Of a stretch of 64,000 nucleotides of DNA, positions 26,019 through 35,909 are shown one piece after another. How positions within the stretch are numbered: position 1 is the stretch's first letter; each line of letters starts with the position of its first letter. A program made the translations under genes and the position numbers. Source of the stretch: an uncultured candidatus Porisulfidus sp. (GTDB taxonomy: Bacteria; Pseudomonadota; Gammaproteobacteria; Poriferisulfidales; Poriferisulfidaceae). The notes beneath the pieces are model-generated. The model worked only from the letters and a program-made list of their open reading frames with translations, was not told the DNA's origin and searched no databases. The stretch is taken from contig OY288106.1 of NCBI GenBank assembly GCA_958431155.1, forward strand, positions 505,937-569,936, given 5' to 3'.

Positions 26019-28454
26019 ATGCAGGAACGCTACGACCCTGAAGCTGTAGAGCGGGAAGCTCAGGAGTACTGGCGGGCAAACGAGTGCTTTGCCGCGAAGG
26101 AGCGCCCGGGCGCCCGCAAGTTCTACTGCTTGTCCATGTTTCCCTATCCCAGCGGCCGGTTGCACATGGGGCACGTGCGCAACTACACGATCGGCGACAC
26201 CATCGCGCGCTACCGGCGGATGCGGGGCGACAACGTGCTGCAGCCCATGGGGTGGGATGCCTTCGGTCTGCCGGCCGAAAATGCCGCACTGGAACGCAAA
26301 GTGCTCCCCGGCGCCTGGACCCGGGGCAACATCCAAGCCATGCGCGAACAGTTGCAGCGTCTCGGGTTCGGCTACGATTGGCGGCGCGAACTGGCGACCT
26401 GCGATCCAGAATACTATCGGTGGGAGCAGTGGTTCTTCATCCAACTGTTCAAAAAAGGCCTGGCCTATCGAAAGAAGGCTCTGGTCAACTGGGACCCGGT
26501 CGATCAGACCGTGCTGGCGAACGAACAGGTGATCGAAGGGCGCGGCTGGCGTTCCGGTGCCCTGGTCGAGCAGCGGGAGGTGGAGCAGTGGTTCCTGCGC
26601 ATCACCGACTACGCCGAGGAACTGTTGGGATCCCTGGATCGTCTGGAAGGGCGGTGGCCCACCCAGGTGCTGCAAATGCAGCGAAACTGGATCGGCCGCT
26701 CGGAAGGGGTGGAAATCCGGTTTGCCCTGGAAGGCCGGGAAGAGCCGCTGACGGTGTTCACCACGCGCCCGGACACCCTGATGGGAACAACCTACATGGC
26801 ACTGGCCCCGGGGCATCCGATCGTTCAGGAAATCTCTCGAACGAATAAAGAATTACATGATTTTCTTAATCATTCTGCGCAAGTCTCGGAAGAGTTGGCC
26901 AGGGACCGGGAGGGTCACCCGCTGGGACTGAACGCGCTGCACCCGTTGACCGGCGAGGAGTTGCCGGTGTGGGTGGCCAATTTCGTGCTGATGGAGTACG
27001 GTTCCGGGGCGGTGATGTCGGTGCCGGCTCACGACCAGCGCGATTGGGAGTTCGCGCATCACCACGGCCTGCCGATCCGGCAGGTGATCGCCCCTGCCGA
27101 CGGTTCGCAGGCCGACCTCGATGCCGGGTCGTATACGGAATGGGGCGTGCTGGTCAATTCCGGGGAGTTCGACGGATTGAGCTCCGAGGAGGGCTACGCC
27201 GCGATCACGCGTCGCCTGTCCGAGCAGGGGCGAGGGGAATCCGTGGTGCGCTACCGGCTGCACGACTGGGGGGTGTCCCGGCAGCGCCGCTGGGGCTGCC
27301 CGGTGCCGATGATCCACTGCGGGGAATGCGGCGTCGTGCCGGTGCCGGAGAAAAATCTGCCGGTCGCTCTCGATGAGGCACTGCCGCCGGAGGCGGATAT
27401 CCCCGAGGAATGGAAGACCGTGCCGTGTCCGGAATGCGGAAGGCCGGCACAGCGGGATACGGACACGTTCGACACGTTTGTCGAATCCAGCTGGTACCAG
27501 GCGAGATTCTGCTCGCACGACGCCGATGACGCCATGCTGGATGATCGCGCGCGCTACTGGCTACCGGTCGACCAGTACATCGGAGGTATCGAGCATGCCA
27601 TCCTGCATCTTCTGTATGCCCGCTATTTTCACAAGCTGATGCGCGACGAGGGGCTGGTCGATGGGGACGAGCCGTTCGCGCACCTTTTGACTCAAGGCAT
27701 GGTGCTCAAGGATGGCCACAAGATGTCGAAGTCGTGGGGCAACGTGGTCGACCCGGAACCGCTGATCGAACGCTATGGCGCGGACACGGTGCGCCTGTTC
27801 GTGCTGTTCGCGTCGCCGCCCGAACATACGCTGGAGTGGTCCGACAGCGGAGTCGAAGGGTGCTCCAGATTCCTCAAGCGGTTCTGGCGGTTCGTCCACC
27901 AGCACAGGGAGTGCGCGTCCGCGGCGGGCATCGAAGCCGATGGACTTGATGCACGGCAGGAGGAACTGCGCCGCAAGCTGCACGAGACGATCCGAAAAGT
28001 CGGACACGTGGTCGAACAGCGGCATACCTTCAACACGGCGATCGCCGCCAACATGGAATTGCTCAACGACCTGATGCATCTTTCCGAAGCCGGCGGGGCG
28101 GAGCCTGCGCTGGTGCGCGAATGCCTGGAAGCGATGCTGCGCATGCTGGCGCCGATTGTCCCGCACCTGTCTCACGTGCTGTGGCGCGAGCTCGGGTTTG
28201 ACGGGGCGGTTCTGGATCAGCCTTGGCCCGAAGCGGACGAAACCGCCTTGCAGCGCTCGGTCGAGCAGATCGTGGTCCAGGTGAACGGCAAGGTCCGCGC
28301 ACATCTGGAACTTGCGGTAGATATCAGCGAGGATGAATTGCGGCGTAAAGTATTGGATAATGCTAAAGTGCAGCGCTTCACCGAAGGGAAAACCGTGGTC
28401 CGCATCATTCAGGTCCCCCATAAACTCGTCAACGTGGTGGTGCGCGATGCGTAA
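26019..28454 (+). CDS. leuS: Leucyl-tRNA synthetase
   Basis: LeuS charges tRNA-Leu. The 811-residue class I synthetase has the HIGH-type motif HMGHVRNYT (about residue 49) and a CP1 editing domain with the TTRPDTLMGTTYM stretch (about 248). The KMSKSWGNVVDPE loop starts near residue 568. The ATG at 26019 gives the conserved start MQERYDPEAVE. There is no good Shine-Dalgarno sequence. The lptE gene overlaps its stop, as in E. coli leuS-lptE. Confidence 0.98.
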   Translation: MQERYDPEAVEREAQEYWRANECFAAKERPGARKFYCLSMFPYPSGRLHMGHVRNYTIGDTIARYRRMRGDNVLQPMGWDAFGLPAENAALERKVLPGAWTRGNIQAMREQLQRLGFGYDWRRELATCDPEYYRWEQWFFIQLFKKGLAYRKKALVNWDPVDQTVLANEQVIEGRGWRSGALVEQREVEQWFLRITDYAEELLGSLDRLEGRWPTQVLQMQRNWIGRSEGVEIRFALEGREEPLTVFTTRPDTLMGTTYMALAPGHPIVQEISRTNKELHDFLNHSAQVSEELARDREGHPLGLNALHPLTGEELPVWVANFVLMEYGSGAVMSVPAHDQRDWEFAHHHGLPIRQVIAPADGSQADLDAGSYTEWGVLVNSGEFDGLSSEEGYAAITRRLSEQGRGESVVRYRLHDWGVSRQRRWGCPVPMIHCGECGVVPVPEKNLPVALDEALPPEADIPEEWKTVPCPECGRPAQRDTDTFDTFVESSWYQARFCSHDADDAMLDDRARYWLPVDQYIGGIEHAILHLLYARYFHKLMRDEGLVDGDEPFAHLLTQGMVLKDGHKMSKSWGNVVDPEPLIERYGADTVRLFVLFASPPEHTLEWSDSGVEGCSRFLKRFWRFVHQHRECASAAGIEADGLDARQEELRRKLHETIRKVGHVVEQRHTFNTAIAANMELLNDLMHLSEAGGAEPALVRECLEAMLRMLAPIVPHLSHVLWRELGFDGAVLDQPWPEADETALQRSVEQIVVQVNGKVRAHLELAVDISEDELRRKVLDNAKVQRFTEGKTVVRIIQVPHKLVNVVVRDA

Positions 28455-28941
28455 AGCTTCTGTCCTGCTGGGCGCGGCCTTCGGTCTCGCCCTCGGCGGA
28501 TGCGGGTTTCAGCTGGCGGACTCCAAGGGGGTCGCGACCCAGATCCCGCAATCCTCGCTGCATTTGGTCGGCGGTTCGCCGGAATTCCGCCAGGCGCTTC
28601 GGCGCCGGTTGCGCGGGGGTGGGGTCAAGGTGGTCTCGGGCGATGCGGCGGCCGACCTGGTCGTCCACCTGGAAGGTCCGCAGGAGCGCCACCAGGTCAT
28701 CGGCGTGAGCACGGACATGGACGCTCGGGAATACGAGGTCGGGCTGCATCTGGGCGTGCGCCTGCAGCGACCGGGGGAGAAGCCGTCGGCATCGACCGTC
28801 CTGTCGCGCTATCAGCACTGGCTGTTCGACCCGGACGAATACCTTGCGGCCGAGGAGGAACGGGGGTATTTGAAGAAGGAACTGCGGGGAGAATTGATCG
28901 AGGCATTGCTGCTGCGCATTCGGGCCTATGCCGAACAGTAA
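28447..28941 (+). CDS. lptE: LPS-assembly lipoprotein LptE
   Basis: LptE plugs the LptD barrel that inserts lipopolysaccharide into the outer membrane. The 164-residue protein has a lipoprotein signal with lipobox LGGC (Cys 18) followed by GFQLAD, the usual LptE beginning. It overlaps the leuS stop by 8 bases. The holA gene that follows lptE in E. coli is absent here. Confidence 0.9.
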   Translation: MRKASVLLGAAFGLALGGCGFQLADSKGVATQIPQSSLHLVGGSPEFRQALRRRLRGGGVKVVSGDAAADLVVHLEGPQERHQVIGVSTDMDAREYEVGLHLGVRLQRPGEKPSASTVLSRYQHWLFDPDEYLAAEEERGYLKKELRGELIEALLLRIRAYAEQ

Positions 28942-28964
28942 TGTAGTCTGCTTCTGAGGCGAGC

Positions 28965-29309
28965 GTGACCGAGCCGACCCTATTCGAGAAAATCATCAAC
29001 CGCGAGATCCCCGCGGATTTGGTGTACGAGGACGAGGTCTGCGTGGCGTTTCGGGACGTCAATCCGCAGGCGCCCACGCATGTACTGATCGTGCCGCGCA
29101 AGCCGCTGGACCGGGTGGCGAATGCGGAAGAGGGGGACCAGGCGATGCTGGGCCATTTGCTGCTGGTGGCAAGGAAGGTGGCCGAGCAGTTGGATTGCAG
29201 GGAAGCTTTCCGGCTGGTGATCAACAACGGTGCCGAAGTCGGGCAGTCGGTGTTCCACCTGCATGTGCACCTGCTGGCCGGGCGCCCATTCGGCTGGCCG
29301 CCGGGCTGA
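28965..29309 (+). CDS. HIT-family nucleotide hydrolase (HinT-like)
   Basis: HinT-type enzymes hydrolyse nucleoside phosphoramidates and aminoacyl-AMP. The 114-residue protein has TLFEKIINREIPADLVYEDE at the N-terminus and the histidine triad HLHVHLLAGR near the C-terminus (residues 97-106). Start is GTG at 28965. It follows lptE by 23 bases and may be cotranscribed; adenylates made by neighbouring aminoacyl-tRNA synthetases are plausible substrates (inference). Confidence 0.93.
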   Translation: MTEPTLFEKIINREIPADLVYEDEVCVAFRDVNPQAPTHVLIVPRKPLDRVANAEEGDQAMLGHLLLVARKVAEQLDCREAFRLVINNGAEVGQSVFHLHVHLLAGRPFGWPPG

Positions 29310-29312
29310 GCC

Positions 29313-29759
29313 GTGGAGCAGGCTGCGCACTGGTATTCCATCGACTGGCGGTGCCGCCATACCTGGGGCAAGTCTGCCTACAACACGCTTTGGTGCCTGA
29401 TCGGCTGCGCCATTGGCGATTTCGGCACGATCTACTACTTCCAGCACTACCAGATCGAAGTTTCGCCCTGGCTGGTGCTCGCCCTGGCCATGTTCAACGG
29501 TATCCTGACCAGCATTGTCCTGGAGACGATCCTGCTGATGCGCAGCATGCCGGCCAACGAGGCCCTTCGCACGGCTGCGGGAATGAGCTTGATCAGCATG
29601 CTGTCGATGGAGATCGCGATGAACCTGACGGACTGGATGCTGGTGGGCAGCCTGCAGTTGCGCTGGTGGTCGTTATTGCCAGCCTTGGCGGCGGGGTTCG
29701 TGACGCCCTGGCCCTACAACTACTGGCGGCTCAAGGCGCTCGGGCAGGCCTGCCACTAG
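29313..29759 (+). CDS. Four-helix membrane protein (DUF4396-like)
   Basis: A 148-residue inner-membrane protein with four predicted helices. They contain CLIGCAIGDFGTIYYF (about residues 28-43), LVLALAMFNGILTSIVLETILL, AAGMSLISMLSMEIAMNL and SLLPALAAGFVTPWPYNYW. The N-terminal part resembles DUF4396 proteins, whose function is unknown to me; the assignment is by resemblance only. GTG at 29313 follows the HIT stop by 3 bases, so the genes are coupled. Conserved Asp, Glu and His residues lie within helices, which may mean ion or metal binding. Confidence 0.6.
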   Translation: MEQAAHWYSIDWRCRHTWGKSAYNTLWCLIGCAIGDFGTIYYFQHYQIEVSPWLVLALAMFNGILTSIVLETILLMRSMPANEALRTAAGMSLISMLSMEIAMNLTDWMLVGSLQLRWWSLLPALAAGFVTPWPYNYWRLKALGQACH

Positions 29760-29816
29760 GGCATCCACGTCGGGTTTATTCGTCTTTACGAGAAACCCGC
29801 TGAATGGCCCATCGGC

Positions 29817-29822
29817 TATAAT
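29817..29822 (+). promoter_or_regulatory. -10 element for tRNA-Arg
   Basis: A perfect TATAAT lies 36 bases upstream of the tRNA-Arg. No clear -35 hexamer is seen at normal spacing. Confidence 0.45.
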
Positions 29823-29858
29823 TCGGTTTTGCCTGATTTAGGGCATCTGATGTCCCGT

Positions 29859-29935
29859 GCGCCCGTAGCTCAGTTGGATAGAGTGTGTGGCTACGAACCA
29901 CAAGGTCGGGGGTTCGAATCCCTCCGGGCGCGCCA
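29859..29935 (+). tRNA. tRNA-Arg (anticodon ACG)
   Basis: A 77-base tRNA. Acceptor arms GCGCCCG and CGGGCGC pair, the anticodon loop CTACGAA reads ACG (A34 expected to be edited to inosine by TadA), the T arm has GGTTCGAATCC, and CCA is encoded. Confidence 0.97.
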
Positions 29936-29966
29936 TTTGTCCGCCTGAACCGGGGGCGAGAAGCCG

Positions 29967-30266
29967 ATGGCACAACCGATCAACCTAAGCCGAGAATTGC
30001 TGCAGAAACTCATGCACGTGCTGCAGGAGCACGATGCCCAGTGCCAGGACACCATGGTTTCCGCCCAGTACCTGGCGGCCGTGGTCGGTCTGTTGGTCGG
30101 CAACGTCAACCGTCCGCCCTCTGAAAAAGAAGAATTACTTGGCGAAATCAATGCGTTCAGCGGACATGTTATGAATGATGTGATCAATCAGGCACAGCAG
30201 CGGCCAGAGCCGCCGGCCGCGGACCCCGCGAAGGCGTTCGGAATCTGGAAGCCGCCGAGCGCGTAG
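29967..30266 (+). CDS. Hypothetical small helical protein
   Basis: A 99-residue soluble protein that I do not recognise. Residues 8-75 are predicted helical ([20 protein letters not shown], then [13 protein letters not shown]), and the tail is Pro/Ala-rich. It has one Cys and no signal peptide. The ATG at 29967 is preceded by CGGGGGCGAGAAG. It sits between tRNA-Arg and serS, 12 bases before serS, so it is probably cotranscribed with serS. Confidence 0.6.
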   Translation: MAQPINLSRELLQKLMHVLQEHDAQCQDTMVSAQYLAAVVGLLVGNVNRPPSEKEELLGEINAFSGHVMNDVINQAQQRPEPPAADPAKAFGIWKPPSA

Positions 30267-30278
30267 ACGAGCGCGCGC

Positions 30279-31559
30279 ATGCTGGATCCTAAAGTCTTAC
30301 GCGCCGACCCGCGCGCGGTCGCGGAAAACCTTGCCCGGCGGGGATTTGTCTTCGACGCGGCGGCCTACGCCGAACTGGAGGCGGAACGCAAGGCCGTGCA
30401 AAGCGCGGCGGAATCCCTCCAGGCCCAGCGCAACACCTTGTCGCGACGCATCGGCGAAGCCCGACAACAGGGCGAGAATGCCGCCGAACTGATGGCACAG
30501 GTGTCCGAGTTGGGTGACCAGTTGAAGAGCCGCCAGGCGGCACTGGCGTCGATCCGGCAGAAGCTTGATGCGTGGCTGGTCGGGGTGCCGAACCTGCTGG
30601 ATTCGGAAGTTCCGGACGGCAAGGACCCGAAAGACAACCTGGAGTTGCGCCGCTGGGGCGAGCCTGCGGACCTCGATTTCGAGCCTCTCGATCATGTGCA
30701 GCTCGGCGAGCGCTGGGGGCTGATCGACACGCAGCAGGCCGCGGCCATGTCCGGGGCGCGCTTTTCGGTGCTGCAGGGCGAACTGGCGCTCCTGCACCGG
30801 GCGCTGACCCAGTTCATGCTGGACGTCCACACGCGCCGGCACGGCTATCAGGAATGCTACGTTCCGTACCTGGTGAACGCGGCCAGCCTGGAGGGGACCG
30901 GGCAGTTACCCAAGTTCCGCGAGGACCTGTTCGCGCTGGACGGCGAGGAGCATTTCCTGATTCCTACCGCCGAGGTGCCGCTGACGAACCTGCTGCGCGA
31001 CACGATTTTGGAAGCCCCCGACCTGCCTTGGAAAAAGTTAGCGCATACGCCGTGCTTCCGGGCCGAGGCGGGATCGTACGGCATGGACACCCGGGGCCTG
31101 ATCCGGCAGCATCAGTTCGAGAAGGTGGAGCTGGTTCTGGCCGTGCGCCCGGAGGAGTCGGAAGCGGCACTGGAGGAATTGACCCTCCACGCGGAGGCCA
31201 TCCTGAAAGAGTTGGGCTTGCCGTACCGCGTCGTCTCCCTGTGCGGGGGTGACATGGGCTTTGCGGCTGCACGGACCTATGACCTGGAGGTCTGGTTGCC
31301 CAGCCAGAAAACCTATCGGGAGATTTCTTCCTGCAGCAATTTCCGGGACTTTCAGGCGCGGAGGGTCAAGGCGCGTTTTCGGCCCGGCCCCGGGGAAGCG
31401 CCGCAGTTGCTGCATACCCTGAACGGCTCCGGCCTGGCCGTCGGCCGGACGCTGGTGGCGGTTCTGGAAAACCGCCAGTGCGAGGACGGATCCGTGCGGA
31501 TTCCGGAGTGCCTGGAACCCTGGATGGACGGCGTGACCCGGTTGGGTGCGGCGGAATGA
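30279..31559 (+). CDS. serS: Seryl-tRNA synthetase
   Basis: SerS charges tRNA-Ser. The 426-residue class II enzyme has the N-terminal antiparallel coiled coil that grips the long variable arm (about residues 28-100). The catalytic core shows motif 2 ([13 protein letters not shown], about residue 257) and motif 3 ([17 protein letters not shown], about 382). The length is near E. coli SerS (430). Its stop overlaps the MOSC gene start. Confidence 0.97.
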   Translation: MLDPKVLRADPRAVAENLARRGFVFDAAAYAELEAERKAVQSAAESLQAQRNTLSRRIGEARQQGENAAELMAQVSELGDQLKSRQAALASIRQKLDAWLVGVPNLLDSEVPDGKDPKDNLELRRWGEPADLDFEPLDHVQLGERWGLIDTQQAAAMSGARFSVLQGELALLHRALTQFMLDVHTRRHGYQECYVPYLVNAASLEGTGQLPKFREDLFALDGEEHFLIPTAEVPLTNLLRDTILEAPDLPWKKLAHTPCFRAEAGSYGMDTRGLIRQHQFEKVELVLAVRPEESEAALEELTLHAEAILKELGLPYRVVSLCGGDMGFAAARTYDLEVWLPSQKTYREISSCSNFRDFQARRVKARFRPGPGEAPQLLHTLNGSGLAVGRTLVAVLENRQCEDGSVRIPECLEPWMDGVTRLGAAE

Positions 31560-32059
31560 GTTCGGATGATCCGCGTGCCTGTTTTCCCGCTGCAGGCCGT
31601 GTTGAGTGGATCGGAGTTCGCTCCCGGCGCGGACAACCCGTCGAAGTTCTCGAAGAGGTGCAGGCAATCCCGGACCGCGGACTGGCTGAAGACCATGCGA
31701 CCAAGCGCGCAGGTGGGCGGCGCCAGGTGACCCTGATGCAGTCCGAACATCTTCCCGTGATCGGGTCGCTGGCGAAACGCGCGCCGGAGCCGGGCCTGCT
31801 GCGTCGCAACCTCGTGGTGTCCGGAATCAATCTCCGGGCCTTGATCGGGCGGCGGTTCCGAGTTGGCGCGGCGCTGTTCGAGGGCACCGGCGATTGTCCG
31901 CCATGCCGTGCCATGGAGGCGGCGCTGGGCTTCGGCGGGTGCAACGCGATGACCGGGATGGGTGGCGTGACGGCACGTATCCTGGAAGGCGGTCCGATCC
32001 GGATTGGCGATCCGGTCGAGCCTTATAATCAGCGCGCCGATGAACCGCGCCTGATCTGA
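31556..32059 (+). CDS. MOSC domain protein
   Basis: MOSC domains bind a sulfurated molybdenum cofactor or transfer sulfur to it, and some members act in amidoxime or hydroxylamine reduction. The 167-residue protein is essentially one MOSC domain with the conserved cysteine region [10 protein letters not shown] (about residues 108-117). The [11 protein letters not shown] stretch, typical of the fold, lies near 79. The start codon overlaps the serS stop (ATGA). There is no fused ferredoxin or second domain. The window also has moaA, moaB and a molybdoenzyme, but no direct link is shown. Confidence 0.85.
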   Translation: MSSDDPRACFPAAGRVEWIGVRSRRGQPVEVLEEVQAIPDRGLAEDHATKRAGGRRQVTLMQSEHLPVIGSLAKRAPEPGLLRRNLVVSGINLRALIGRRFRVGAALFEGTGDCPPCRAMEAALGFGGCNAMTGMGGVTARILEGGPIRIGDPVEPYNQRADEPRLI

Positions 32060-32061
32060 CG

Positions 32062-32391
32062 ATGCCGCTCTACCAGTACCGTTGCGAAGCCTGCGGGCAT
32101 GACCTCGAGGTCCTGCAGAAAGTCAATGACCCCCCTCTGGCCCAGTGTCCGCAGTGCGGCGAGGACCGTCTGCGCAAGCAGCTGACGGCGGCCGGGTTCC
32201 GACTCAAGGGCAGCGGCTGGTACGAGACCGACTTCAAGGGAAAGACGCCGCGCAAGGAAGCGGACAAGGAGCCGGCCGCAGACAAGAAAAAGGCGGAGTC
32301 AAAAACCGATAAGAGCCCATCTTCCAAGGGCAAGCCCGAAGCGAAGACATCCGGCGGGAACGCGTCGCAGGCCGGGGCCTCCGGCGGTTGA
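32062..32391 (+). CDS. FmdB-family zinc-ribbon protein
   Basis: A 109-residue protein with an N-terminal FmdB-type zinc ribbon (MPLYQYRCEACGHDLEV, then CPQCGEDRLRKQL; four Cys). A Lys/Ala/Ser-rich, probably disordered tail follows (residues 60-109). FmdB-like proteins are of unclear function, described as putative regulators of amide metabolism, and often precede aspS, as here with 15 bases between them. Confidence 0.85.
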   Translation: MPLYQYRCEACGHDLEVLQKVNDPPLAQCPQCGEDRLRKQLTAAGFRLKGSGWYETDFKGKTPRKEADKEPAADKKKAESKTDKSPSSKGKPEAKTSGGNASQAGASGG

Positions 32392-32406
32392 AGGCGGGGC
32401 ACTGAG

Positions 32407-34185
32407 ATGACTGAGAGGCGTTGCTACTGCGGGGAGGTTCGGGCGGACCAGATCGGACAGGAGGTGAGGCTGTTCGGGTGGGTCAACCGACGCCGCGACC
32501 ATGGCGGGATCATTTTCGTGGATCTGCGCGACCACAGCGGACTGGTCCAGGTCGTGGTGAATCCCGAACAGGCCGAGTTGTTTGCGCTGGCCGAACAAGT
32601 GCGCACCGAATTCGTGCTGGCGGTCACGGGACAGGTTCGAGCCCGTCCCGAGGGGACGGTCAATTTGGCGCTGCCAACCGGCGAAGTCGAGGTGGTTTGC
32701 GCGGAACTGGATATCCTGAACCCGGCCGACACCCCGCCGTACCAGCTGGACGACGAACAGGTACATGAGGACCACCGCCTGCGCTACCGCTACCTGGAAC
32801 TGCGTCGGCCGGTGATGCAGGCGCGCCTGCGCACCCGCGCCCGTTTGGCGGCCGCAGTGCGGCATTACCTGGATGCGCAAGGATTCTTGGAAGTCGAGAC
32901 GCCGATGCTGACCCGCGCGACCCCGGAAGGCGCCCGCGAGTACCTGGTGCCGAGCCGGACCCACACCGGGGCATGCTTCGCGCTTCCGCAGTCTCCGCAG
33001 TTGTTCAAGCAGATGCTGATGATGGGCGGCGTGGACCGCTACTACCAGATCGTGCGCTGTTTCCGCGACGAGGACCCGCGCCAGGATCGCCAGCCGGAGT
33101 TTACCCAGATCGATGTCGAGGCCTCATTTCTCGAGGAGGCGCAGATCCTGGATCTGATGGAGGGGCTGGCGCGCACCATGTTCGAGGTGGCGGAGATTTC
33201 CCTGCCGGAGCCGTTCCCGTGCCTGGCCTACGCCGAGGCCATGCGCCGGTTCGGGACCGACCGCCCGGACCTTCGAATCTCCGGCATGGAGTTCGTGGAT
33301 GTGGCGGATCTCCTCACCGGGGTGGAGTTCAAGGTCTTTCGGGAGCCGGCCAATCGCAAGGGCGCGCGGGTGGCGGCGATGCGTATTCCGGGGGCGGCAG
33401 GCATGAGCCTCGGACAGATCAATGCTTACACCGAAGCCATCAAGCCGTATGGCGCGAAGGGCCTCGCTTACATCAAGTGCAACCAGGTCGGGCAGGGCCG
33501 CGATGGTCTGCAGGCGGGGTTCCTGAAGTTCCTGCATGACGAGGCGGTATCCGGCATCCTGGAACGCACGGGTGCACAGGATGGGGACCTGATCGTGTTC
33601 GGTGCGGACCGCGCGGATATCGTCAACGCCGCGCTATCTTTTCTGCGCGGGCGTCTGGCAGAAGACCTGGGCTTGAGCGAAGGCGGCTGGCAGCCGCTCT
33701 GGGTGGTCGACTTTCCGCTTCTCGAGCGGGACCCCGAGACGCGACGCTGGCTGGCCATGCACCATCCGTTCACGGCACCGGCGATCGAGGACGTGGCGCA
33801 ACTGGAAACCGACCCGGGCGCAGTGCGTGCGCGGGCCTACGACATGGTGATCAACGGCGTGGAAGTCGGCGGCGGTTCGATCCGTATCCACCGTACGGAA
33901 ATCCAGCAGTCGGTCTTTGCGTTGCTTGGTATCGACGCCGAGGAGGCGCGCGCCAAGTTCGGATTCCTGCTGGATGCCTTGCGCTACGGTTGTCCGCCGC
34001 ACGGCGGCATCGCGTTCGGCTTCGACCGCCTGGTCATGCTTCTGACCGGGGCCGAGGCGATCCGCGACGTGATCGCGTTCCCCAAGACCCAGACGGCCAA
34101 CTGCCTGCTAACCGGGGCACCCGAGATGGTGGAGATGGATCAGCTGCGCGAGCTTGGCCTCAGTCGGATCCGGGAGCGCTCATGA
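32407..34185 (+). CDS. aspS: Aspartyl-tRNA synthetase, probably non-discriminating
   Basis: AspS charges tRNA-Asp and, in the non-discriminating form, also tRNA-Asn. The 592-residue bacterial-type class II enzyme has an N-terminal OB anticodon domain and motif 2 ([20 protein letters not shown], about residues 212-231). A GAD insertion (about 290-420) and motif 3 ([15 protein letters not shown], about 533) follow. In the OB domain the E. coli RRRDLG reads RRRDHG, with His at residue 32. His at this site in Pseudomonas aeruginosa AspRS is linked to relaxed tRNA choice, so Asp-tRNA-Asn amidation is likely here (inference). Confidence 0.97.
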   Translation: MTERRCYCGEVRADQIGQEVRLFGWVNRRRDHGGIIFVDLRDHSGLVQVVVNPEQAELFALAEQVRTEFVLAVTGQVRARPEGTVNLALPTGEVEVVCAELDILNPADTPPYQLDDEQVHEDHRLRYRYLELRRPVMQARLRTRARLAAAVRHYLDAQGFLEVETPMLTRATPEGAREYLVPSRTHTGACFALPQSPQLFKQMLMMGGVDRYYQIVRCFRDEDPRQDRQPEFTQIDVEASFLEEAQILDLMEGLARTMFEVAEISLPEPFPCLAYAEAMRRFGTDRPDLRISGMEFVDVADLLTGVEFKVFREPANRKGARVAAMRIPGAAGMSLGQINAYTEAIKPYGAKGLAYIKCNQVGQGRDGLQAGFLKFLHDEAVSGILERTGAQDGDLIVFGADRADIVNAALSFLRGRLAEDLGLSEGGWQPLWVVDFPLLERDPETRRWLAMHHPFTAPAIEDVAQLETDPGAVRARAYDMVINGVEVGGGSIRIHRTEIQQSVFALLGIDAEEARAKFGFLLDALRYGCPPHGGIAFGFDRLVMLLTGAEAIRDVIAFPKTQTANCLLTGAPEMVEMDQLRELGLSRIRERS

Positions 34186-34646
34186 CGGCGGAGGCGCCTG
34201 CCTACAAGCGGCCGGAATCAGTGCTGGTGGTGGTCTACAGCGCCGATGCCCAGGTGCTGATGCTCAGGCGGCACGAGCCGCCGACATTCTGGCAGTCGGT
34301 GACCGGCAGCCTGGAGTGGGGCGAGGAACCGGGACAGGCCGCCCGGCGGGAGCTGATCGAGGAGACGGGGCTGGAAGCAGCGGCTCTGGAGGACTGCCAC
34401 GACAGTCACCTGTTCGAGATTTACAAGATCTGGCGCCACCGTTACGCCGAGGGGGTGACGGAGAATCGTGAGCACGTGTTTCGCCTGGCGGTGTCCGATG
34501 CCTGCCCGGTGACCCTGGATGCCCTGGAGCACGCGGAATACGAGTGGCTGCCCCGGGTGGAAGCAGCGCAGCGCGCGTCCTCCTACACGAACCGGCAGGC
34601 GATTCTGGACTGGGTTCCGATCGAGCCGGCTCCGGGTTTAAGATAG
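34182..34646 (+). CDS. nudB: Dihydroneopterin triphosphate diphosphatase NudB
   Basis: NudB removes pyrophosphate from dihydroneopterin triphosphate in folate synthesis. The 154-residue Nudix protein has the box [20 protein letters not shown] followed by TGL (about residues 44-66), with the required E and REUXEE positions. The gene is coupled to aspS by an ATGA overlap and precedes yebC, the same order as in E. coli and relatives. A general Nudix activity cannot be excluded. Confidence 0.88.
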   Translation: MTAEAPAYKRPESVLVVVYSADAQVLMLRRHEPPTFWQSVTGSLEWGEEPGQAARRELIEETGLEAAALEDCHDSHLFEIYKIWRHRYAEGVTENREHVFRLAVSDACPVTLDALEHAEYEWLPRVEAAQRASSYTNRQAILDWVPIEPAPGLR

Positions 34647-34675
34647 GTGGAGATTGCTGCGGGGCACATTAGATT

Positions 34676-35416
34676 ATGGCGGGTCACAGCAAATGGGCCA
34701 ATATCCAGCACCGCAAGAAGCGGCAGGATGACAAGCGCGGCAAACTGTTCTCCAAGCTGATCCGGGAAGTGATGGTGGCGGCAAAGATCGGCGGGCCGGA
34801 CCCGACCGACAATTCCCGGTTGCGCCTGGCGATGGACAAGGCGATGTCGGCGAACATGCCGAAGGACACGGTGGAGCGCGCAATCAAGCGCGGCTGCGGC
34901 GATGCGAATAGCGCCGCGTACGAGGAAATCCGTTATGAAGGTTACGGTCCGGGTGGGGTGGCGGTGCTGATCGATTGCCTTAGCGACAACCGGAACCGTA
35001 CGGTCTCCGAGGTCCGGCACACGCTCGGCAAGCACGGCGGCAGCCTGGGCAACAGCGGCTCGGTGACGTACCTGTTCTCGGCGGTGGGGGTGCTGAGCTA
35101 CGCGCCGGGCACGGATGCGGACGGCCTGATGGAGCAGGCCGTGGAGGTGGGCGCCGATGATCTGGTGGTATTGGACGACGATTCGGTGGAGGTGCTGACC
35201 CAGCCCCAGGATTTCATGACAGTCCGACAGAGCCTGACCGAGGCGGGGCAGGCGCCGGATCACGCCGAGGTGACGATGCGGGCGCAGACCCTGGTCGAGT
35301 TGGAAGGCGAAGCGGCACTGAAGCTCATAAAGCTCGTGGATGGGCTGGAGGAGCTGGACGACGTACAAAGCGTCTATACCAACGCGAGTGTTCCGGACTC
35401 CCTGTATGCGACCTGA
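34676..35416 (+). CDS. yebC: YebC/TACO1-family protein
   Basis: YebC family proteins act as translation factors for poly-proline stretches and were earlier described as transcriptional regulators. The 246-residue protein begins with the hallmark AGHSKWANIQHRKKRQD and contains GRGxxDANSAAYEEIRYEGYGPGG-type sequence near residue 70-95. It precedes ruvC, overlapping it by 11 bases, a highly conserved order. Confidence 0.95.
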   Translation: MAGHSKWANIQHRKKRQDDKRGKLFSKLIREVMVAAKIGGPDPTDNSRLRLAMDKAMSANMPKDTVERAIKRGCGDANSAAYEEIRYEGYGPGGVAVLIDCLSDNRNRTVSEVRHTLGKHGGSLGNSGSVTYLFSAVGVLSYAPGTDADGLMEQAVEVGADDLVVLDDDSVEVLTQPQDFMTVRQSLTEAGQAPDHAEVTMRAQTLVELEGEAALKLIKLVDGLEELDDVQSVYTNASVPDSLYAT

Positions 35417-35909
35417 AACGACTCGGGTGATTGGCCTGGACCCCGGCCTGCGGCGCACCGGCTACGGCGTGATCGAGACCGACGGATACCGCCACCGCTA
35501 CCAGGCCAGCGGACAGATCTGTCCGCCACAGGGCCCGATCCCCCAGCGGCTGGGGGAATTGTTCCGACAACTCAGCGAAGTGCTTGAAACCTATGTGCCG
35601 GATTGCGCCGCGGTCGAGGCGTCGTTCATCGCCGCCAACGCAGGCACGGCACTCAAGCTCGGGCAGGCCCGCGGCGCGCTGATCAGCGCCTGCGTGGTGC
35701 GCGAGGTCACGGTGTTCGAGTATTCCCCGCGCAGCATGAAGCAGGCGATCACCGGCCGGGGCGGGGCCACCAAGGAGCAGGTCCAGTTCATGGTGCAGCG
35801 CCTGCTGGGACTTGCCGAATCGCCGCAGGCGGACGAGGCGGACGCCTTGGGGCTGGCCCTGTGCCACGCGCACAGCCGTCTGCTGACGCCACAGGAGTGC
35901 ACGACATGA
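35406..35909 (+). CDS. ruvC: Crossover junction endodeoxyribonuclease RuvC
   Basis: RuvC resolves Holliday junctions by symmetric nicking. The 167-residue RNase H-fold nuclease has its acidic residues in GLDPGLRRTGYGV (Asp 10), VEASFIAANAGTALKLGQAR (Glu near 71) and QADEADALGLALCH (two Asp near 143). ATG at 35406 lies inside the yebC end; longer in-frame starts would invade yebC. It overlaps ruvA. Confidence 0.96.
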   Translation: MRPETTRVIGLDPGLRRTGYGVIETDGYRHRYQASGQICPPQGPIPQRLGELFRQLSEVLETYVPDCAAVEASFIAANAGTALKLGQARGALISACVVREVTVFEYSPRSMKQAITGRGGATKEQVQFMVQRLLGLAESPQADEADALGLALCHAHSRLLTPQECTT

